Below are positions 59,758-64,000 of a stretch of 64,000 bases of DNA, one piece after another. The DNA is from a bacterium. GTDB lineage: Bacteria; Desulfobacterota; Binatia; HRBIN30; CADEER01. Within the stretch, counting starts at the first letter, position 1, and every line of letters begins with the position of its first letter. A program made the translations under genes and the position numbers. The stretch lies in NCBI GenBank assembly GCA_030430165.1, contig JAUIGL010000023.1, forward strand, positions 1-64,000. The letters are read 5' to 3'. The notes below the pieces were generated by a model. It worked only from the letters and a program-made list of their open reading frames with translations, did not search any database and was not told the DNA's origin.

Positions 59758-61158
59758 ATGAGCGACGACCCGACCAAGGAACTCTTCGGAATTCGCGGCT
59801 ATCGCGAGCGATACGGCGTCAACGACCGCTTCCCGGAGCGCGGCCGCGCCGAGGACGAAGTGCTCGCCGAGCTCCGCGAAATGGCCGTTGCGGAAGACAA
59901 CTTCTGGCAGACCGGACGCTGCTCCGGGTCGCTCTACCGCGGCAACATGGAGCACTACGGCTTCCTCAATCGGGCGGCCGCGCTCTACTCGCACGTCAAC
60001 GCCCTGCAGCGCGACATCTGCCCGAGCGCGACTCGCTTCGAGAGCGAGATCATCGCCATGACCCTCGACATGATGCACGGCAGCGCGGTCGACGGGGAGC
60101 CGTGCGGCGCCGTGACCACGGGCGGCACCGACAGCATCATGAGCGCCGTGCTGGCGCACCGCGAGCGCGCCCGGCGCCGCTCCGACTCGCGCAGCCATCA
60201 GATGATCCTGCCGCTGACCGCGCACCCGGCGTTCGAGAAGGCTGCTCACCTGTTCGGCATCGACGTGATCGCTGCTCCGGTCGACGAGCACACCACGCTG
60301 GTCGACGTCGACTTCGTGCGCGAACACATCACCCCCGACACCATCCTGCTGGTCGGCTCCGCCGGCAACTACCCCTACGGCACCATCGACCCGATCGAGC
60401 AGCTCTCCGACCTGGCGGTCGAGCACGACATTGGCCTGCACGTCGACGGCTGCCTCGGCGGCTTCATCCTGCCCTGGGGCGAGGCACTCGGCTACGAGAT
60501 TCCGACCTTCGACTTCCGCCTCCCCGGAGTCACCAGCATCTCGGCGGACACTCACAAGTACGGCTACGGGCTCAAGGGGACATCGGTCGTCCTCTACCGC
60601 GACAAGGAGCTGCGCGAGGGGCAGTACTTCGTCAGCGAGATGTGGAAGGGTGGCAAGTACTTCTCCCCGGGCCTCGCCGGCAGCCGCCCGGTCGGCCTGC
60701 TCGCCGCGACCTGGGCCTCGATGGTGAGCCTCGGCCGCGAGGGGTATCTCGAGCTGGCGCGCGCCATCTTCGAGACGTCCTTCGCCATGCAAGCGGAGGT
60801 CGCCAAGCACGACGCCCTGCGCATGATGGGCGACCCCACGTTCTGTTTCTCGTTCACCTCCGACGAGTTCGACATCTACCACGTCAACGACGCCATGCGG
60901 CCGAAGGGCTGGCGCTTCAACGGGCAGCAGTACCCGAACGCAATCCACATGTGCGTCACCGGTCCGCAAACTCAGCCCGGAGTCGTCGACGACTTCGGCC
61001 GCGACCTCGCCGAAGCGGTCGCCTACGCCCACAGCAAAGCCGGCGAGCCCGCCAAGAGCAGCGCCATCTACGGAGGCATGCCCGACGAGTCCGCCGAGGC
61101 CCAGGAGTTCCTGCGCCAGACCCTGGTCCGCCTAATCGATCGAATGCACGACCTATGA
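59758..61158 (+). CDS. PLP-dependent lyase/decarboxylase, sphingosine-phosphate-lyase-like
   Basis: The protein is 466 residues. Group II decarboxylase fold; PLP lysine K267 in ISADTHKYGYGLKG. HVDGCLGGF and TTGGTDSIMSAVL are motifs of sphingosine-1-phosphate lyase relatives. It would cleave a phosphorylated amino alcohol or decarboxylate an amino acid. GGAGG lies 5 nt before the ATG. It follows the FGGY kinase by 12 bp, so a phosphorylate-then-cleave pathway is suggested. It is followed by cassette copy 3. Confidence 0.87.
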   Translation: MSDDPTKELFGIRGYRERYGVNDRFPERGRAEDEVLAELREMAVAEDNFWQTGRCSGSLYRGNMEHYGFLNRAAALYSHVNALQRDICPSATRFESEIIAMTLDMMHGSAVDGEPCGAVTTGGTDSIMSAVLAHRERARRRSDSRSHQMILPLTAHPAFEKAAHLFGIDVIAAPVDEHTTLVDVDFVREHITPDTILLVGSAGNYPYGTIDPIEQLSDLAVEHDIGLHVDGCLGGFILPWGEALGYEIPTFDFRLPGVTSISADTHKYGYGLKGTSVVLYRDKELREGQYFVSEMWKGGKYFSPGLAGSRPVGLLAATWASMVSLGREGYLELARAIFETSFAMQAEVAKHDALRMMGDPTFCFSFTSDEFDIYHVNDAMRPKGWRFNGQQYPNAIHMCVTGPQTQPGVVDDFGRDLAEAVAYAHSKAGEPAKSSAIYGGMPDESAEAQEFLRQTLVRLIDRMHDL

Positions 61159-61163
61159 CGATG

Positions 61164-61275
61164 GGAATCGGCGCAAGCCGATTGTCGTACCCAATGCTCT
61201 CCCCCTACGGGGGAGATGGCCCGCCAGGGGCAGAGAGGGCGAACAGAGATGACTTCGCCGCCAGCGGCGAAGCAC
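61164..61275. repeat. Four-hairpin cassette, copy 3
   Basis: AATCGGC/GCCGATT, TCTCCCCC/GGGGGAGA, GGCCC-linked GGGGC module, CTTCGCCGC/GCGGCGAAG. It begins 6 bp after the PLP lyase stop, like copy 2 after the CoA transferase. Confidence 0.85.
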
Positions 61276-61299
61276 CGTGGTTCAGCGAACTGATCAACG

Positions 61300-61337
61300 C
61301 CAAGGAGCGAAGGAGCGAAGGAGCGAAGGAGCAAAGG
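61300..61337. repeat. Tandem 8-bp repeat
   Basis: AAGGAGCG repeats about four times, in a 664-bp region without genes. Confidence 0.8.
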
Positions 61338-61343
61338 GTGGTG

Positions 61344-61430
61344 CGTCGGCTTCGCCGACGGCGTCTGAGACTCCCTCTCCTCAATCCTCCCCCATAGGGG
61401 GAGGAGGTCTGTTTCCGATGTCCGTACGAA
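61344..61430. repeat. Hairpin module with intact CATAG loop (empty site)
   Basis: CGTCGGC-TTC-GCCGACG, then GAGACTCCCTCTCC, CCTCCCCC-ATA-GGGGGAGG and GTCTGTT. It is nearly identical to 61477-61529 plus 61757-61782, and shows that site without the MITE. Confidence 0.8.
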
Positions 61431-61476
61431 CAAGTTGGAGCGCGATCGACACGAGCCGGTTTCAAGAACCTGTGGT

Positions 61477-61790
61477 GTGTCGGCTTCGCCGACGGCGTTG
61501 GAGACTCCCTCTCCTCAATCCTCCCCATAGAGGGTGTCGATTTTCTCCAGTGACCGCCGAACCGCCTGTGATCCCCTCCGGGTGAGGGCCAGGGTGAACG
61601 CGTATCAAATGGCCGCGGTACGCAAACCGCTGTGCCGCATGGGCTAGCGACGCCTTTCCTTTCGGTCCCCTCACCTTTAATCCTCTCCCGCCGGCAATGC
61701 GGGAGAGGGATTCTGTGCGCGCTTCGCGCGTTTCTTTCGAGAAAATCGACAGCCTCCATAGGGGGAGGAAGTCTGTTGCCGATGTCCGCA
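61477..61790. repeat. Hairpin module split by a MITE (filled site)
   Basis: The left part ends CCTCCCCATA at 61529 and the right part resumes CATAGGGGGAGG at 61757. Between them is the 227-bp element at 61530-61756. The tetramer CATA is duplicated. Confidence 0.85.
61530..61756. mobile_element. MITE-like element, copy 2 (227 bp)
   Basis: Left end GAGGGTGTCGATTTTCTC and right end GAGAAAATCGACAGCCTC are 18-bp inverted repeats with one mismatch. No gene is inside. The flanking CATA is an exact 4-bp duplication. It is close to copy 1 at 41030-41249. Confidence 0.85.
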
Positions 61791-61822
61791 CCTCAGAAAG
61801 GGGCACGCGTCGCGCGGCGGCG

Positions 61823-62410
61823 CTACGGCGCGGCGGCCGCTTTCGCTTCGAGCTGGCGGTCGATCATCTGGCCGAAGGCGGTCAGCAGGCCGCCGAGCCC
61901 TTCGGTGTCGGGCTCGGCGATGCGCAGTGCGGCGACGATCGCTTCGATGGTCGAGACGTAGCCGCTGCGCGGCTCGCGCCGGATGCGATAGTCGCTGCGC
62001 AAGTCGGGGAGCGTGACTGCGCGCAAGCGGCGCAGGCGCTCGCTGCAGTCGTAGATCTTCTTGGCGTGGAACCAGGTGCCGTCGAGCACGACCAGGTGGC
62101 GCGGCATCGCCGCGGGCTCGAGGGCGGTCATCGACTCGGCGCCGGGCACCGGATAGAGCAACGCCGCATCCGGCGGAATCACTTCGAGGAGGGTCTCGTT
62201 GTTTTCCCACGGCGCGCAAGTCTCGATGCGCACTCGCTTCAGGCCGAGACGGGCAATGCGCGCGGTACCGATGGCATGGAAGCGCTCGCGCGGGTGCTGC
62301 AATACGGTGACCGCGGTTCGGTTGTCGACACAGCGCACCGTCGCGCAGATGCAAACCACTGCCGCCTTGTGGCAACGGTAGCAGACCTGTCGGGGATTGC
62401 TCGAGCGCAC
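61823..62410 (-). CDS. DTW-domain tRNA aminocarboxypropyltransferase
   Basis: The protein is 195 residues. N-terminal zinc-binding pattern CYRCHKAAVVCIC, then VVLDGTWFHAKK with the DxTW motif and GYVSTIEAI, all typical of DTW (TapT/YfiP) proteins. They transfer the aminocarboxypropyl group from SAM to uridine 47 of tRNA. The start is a GTG. It follows the L,D-transpeptidase gene by 19 bp on the same strand. Confidence 0.9.
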   Translation of the reverse strand: MRSSNPRQVCYRCHKAAVVCICATVRCVDNRTAVTVLQHPRERFHAIGTARIARLGLKRVRIETCAPWENNETLLEVIPPDAALLYPVPGAESMTALEPAAMPRHLVVLDGTWFHAKKIYDCSERLRRLRAVTLPDLRSDYRIRREPRSGYVSTIEAIVAALRIAEPDTEGLGGLLTAFGQMIDRQLEAKAAAAP

Positions 62411-62429
62411 TGACGACTGGGCGGACCGA

Positions 62430-63089
62430 CTAGCGAGCCGCGAAACAAGCCCGATCGAGATACTCCGACTCGCGCAGCCAGCGGTCGGAGGGGTAGTAGA
62501 CGAACAACGCGCCGCCGTCCTTGATGGCGTCGATCACGTCGCGGCTGATCTGCTCGCGCACGCTCGGACACCCCCAGCTGCGGCCGAGGCGACCGTTGCG
62601 CTCGACGAACTCGCGGCTGACGTACTTGGCGCCGTGCATGACGATCGCCCGCTCGCGAGCTCGGTCGTTGAATCCGGCTTCGAGACCGGTCAGGCGCAGT
62701 GAGTAGCCGTGCTGCCCCTGGTAGACCTCGTCGGCGCGGAACAAACCCAAGCTCGACTGTTTCGAACCGACGATGTTCGAGAACGCGGTGGCGAAGTGCT
62801 CGCCGCTATTGCGGCCGTGGGCAACCAGGTCGCGATGCAGAACCTCGCGGGTACGCATGTCGAGCACCCAGAGGCGCGGATCGGTCGACGACAGGGAGTA
62901 GTCGATCACCGCGAGCACGTCGCGGGCGATGTCGCCGCGGGACCTGGCACACTGGAAGGCGTTCTCCGCGAGCTCCAGTACCTCGGCCCGCGGTAGCCTC
63001 GAGACGGCATCCGAGCTCGCCGACGCAGTCACCGAGGGGGCGCCAATCCCGATCAGGAGCGCGCCGAGGATTCTCGCCAGCCGAACCAT
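62430..63089 (-). CDS. L,D-transpeptidase-family exported protein
   Basis: The protein is 219 residues. The signal peptide spans about 22 residues. A YkuD-like catalytic centre is visible in IVMHGAKYVS and GRLGRSWGCPSV (His and Cys). This is the murein L,D-transpeptidase catalytic-domain family that links or anchors peptidoglycan stems in the periplasm. It sits between the truncated sulfatase-fold gene and the DTW gene, all on the same strand. Confidence 0.88.
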   Translation of the reverse strand: MVRLARILGALLIGIGAPSVTASASSDAVSRLPRAEVLELAENAFQCARSRGDIARDVLAVIDYSLSSTDPRLWVLDMRTREVLHRDLVAHGRNSGEHFATAFSNIVGSKQSSLGLFRADEVYQGQHGYSLRLTGLEAGFNDRARERAIVMHGAKYVSREFVERNGRLGRSWGCPSVREQISRDVIDAIKDGGALFVYYPSDRWLRESEYLDRACFAAR

Positions 63090-63155
63090 CGCTCCGGCAA
63101 AATAGCACAGCCTCTCCGTTTATTAAGCGGTCGAGACATCGGACCGCGGCAAACC

Positions 63156-64000
63156 TCAGTCGACATAGCCGAGCGCCCGCAGGCGCTCGCGCTGCCCATC
63201 GGAGATCGGGGCGCCGATCTCCGGCGACGCCGAAACCGACGTGTTTTCGCGCCATTGGGCGAGCTCGCCACGAAACTGCTCGAGCTTGCGAGGGCGCCTG
63301 GCGGAGACCTCCCGGACCTCTTTCGGATCGGCCTGAAGGTCGTAGAGCTCTTCCCGGATCCGGCTGCCCTCGGTGCCGTCGAGGACTTCGATGTACTTCC
63401 AGCTATCGCTCGCAACCGCGGACAATTCCACGTGTTTCCGTTGCGCCAGCTCGCGGCCGTTCCAGCTCATCGAATAGGCGCGCGGGTCGCTCGGCGCGTC
63501 TCCGAAAAGGCTGCGGCCGTGCACTTCTTCGCGCAGCCGAAGCCCGAGCATCTCGAACAGGCTCGGCATGACGTCGACCACCTGGCGCGAACCGGTCACT
63601 CGCCGAGGTGCCAGGCGGCCACCGCCGCGCCACACGATCAGCGGCACCCGCACCTGCGTCTGGTAGAGCTCGCGGCCGTGGCGCAGTCGGTTGTGCTCGA
63701 AGAATGCCTCACCGTGATCGGAGACGACGACGATCGTGCTGCGCGGCAACACCCCGATCCGCTCCAGGTACTCGACGAAGCGACCGATCTGCGCGTCGGC
63801 GTAGGCGATCTCTCCGTCGTAGCGATCGATCAGGTTCTCGATGTCGGCAAGCGACAGGTCGATCCCCTCCCCCGCCTTAGACAGGCACGCCAGCACCAAC
63901 TCGGGCTCGCCCCACTTCTCGCGCCCCGGATCGAAGGCGCACTCCGGATGCTCGGCGGCGAGCGCCGGGAATTCGTTTTCGATCATCCAGTCGATCCAAT
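63156..64000 (-). CDS. Sulfatase-fold protein, C-terminal part, cut by window edge
   Basis: The reading continues off the right edge (the preceding codons are open), so about 281 C-terminal residues are visible. It has VVVSDHGEAFFEHNRLRHG and RQVVDVMPSLFEMLGL, the second half of a sulfatase/phosphotransferase fold. The active-site segment is outside the window. It ends RLRALGYVD, like the four other members. It lies 66 bp upstream of the transpeptidase gene. Confidence 0.85.
   Translation of the reverse strand, partial: WIDWMIENEFPALAAEHPECAFDPGREKWGEPELVLACLSKAGEGIDLSLADIENLIDRYDGEIAYADAQIGRFVEYLERIGVLPRSTIVVVSDHGEAFFEHNRLRHGRELYQTQVRVPLIVWRGGGRLAPRRVTGSRQVVDVMPSLFEMLGLRLREEVHGRSLFGDAPSDPRAYSMSWNGRELAQRKHVELSAVASDSWKYIEVLDGTEGSRIREELYDLQADPKEVREVSARRPRKLEQFRGELAQWRENTSVSASPEIGAPISDGQRERLRALGYVD

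Overview
The window is about 64 kb of high-GC bacterial chromosome with roughly 50 real genes and an unusual load of short hairpin-forming repeats between them. No rRNA, tRNA, CRISPR array or complete insertion sequence is visible. Two large exported proteins carry a cysteine-containing C-terminal domain of a type seen in uncultured deltaproteobacterial and Candidatus Binatota genomes. The set of acyl-CoA, P450, LLM-oxidoreductase and amidohydrolase genes fits the same kind of organism. This taxonomic guess is inference, not proof.

Left part (1-20 kb): the extreme left edge holds the N-terminus of a likely IS4-type transposase. Next come metY and a fused metX-metW (acetylhomoserine route to methionine), a small DUF2834 membrane protein, a TauD/TfdA dioxygenase, and a large GT-C-like membrane protein. 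That membrane protein is divergent from two alkaline-phosphatase-superfamily lipoproteins. Then follow a cysteine-rich secreted protein, a desaturase with a PaaX-type regulator, and a 1727-residue secreted protein with TolB/PD40-like repeats and a calcium-binding motif.

Middle part (19-33 kb): a ThiO-like glycine oxidase, a small exported protein, a protoporphyrinogen-oxidase-like flavoprotein, a DUF4079-like membrane protein flanked by two hairpin arrays, an acyl-CoA dehydrogenase with an Asp in place of the usual catalytic Glu, a zinc-ribbon protein, a sensor kinase, the arsenosugar radical SAM enzyme ArsS, an MFS transporter, ArfB, an LplT-PlsC fusion, a CoA transferase and a GST.

Catabolic part (33-51 kb): acyl-CoA ligase, LLM oxidoreductase, SDR, an adjacent pair of acyl-CoA dehydrogenases that look like an alpha2-beta2 enzyme, esterase, tungsten aldehyde:ferredoxin oxidoreductase, cytochrome P450, MaoC hydratase, phosphotriesterase-like hydrolase, a DUF3604 lipoprotein and an amidohydrolase. 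Together they suggest breakdown of hydrophobic, ring- or side-chain-bearing carboxylates (inference).

Right part (51-64 kb): a sucrase/ferredoxin-like protein, two convergent sulfatase-fold proteins (one with an N-terminal beta-propeller), RlmN-FGGY kinase-PLP lyase in one operon, a DTW protein, an L,D-transpeptidase and a truncated sulfatase-fold gene. Five proteins of the alkaline phosphatase superfamily share a C-terminal tail like RLRALGYL. In the four whose active site is in the window, the formylglycine Cys of true sulfatases is missing, so they are probably phospho-transferases or hydrolases of envelope polymers.

The most novel material is non-coding. (1) Arrays of 3-nt-loop hairpins joined by a GTCCCA linker sit just downstream of stop codons. 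(2) A four-hairpin cassette of about 110 bp occurs in three full copies and one partial copy. (3) A 220-227 bp MITE-like element with 18-bp terminal inverted repeats is inserted in hairpin loops; one copy has an intact empty site 110 bp away. (4) Inverted 9-bp iteron blocks flank the P450 gene. (5) Two short transcription units ending in strong terminators may be small RNAs or regulated leaders.
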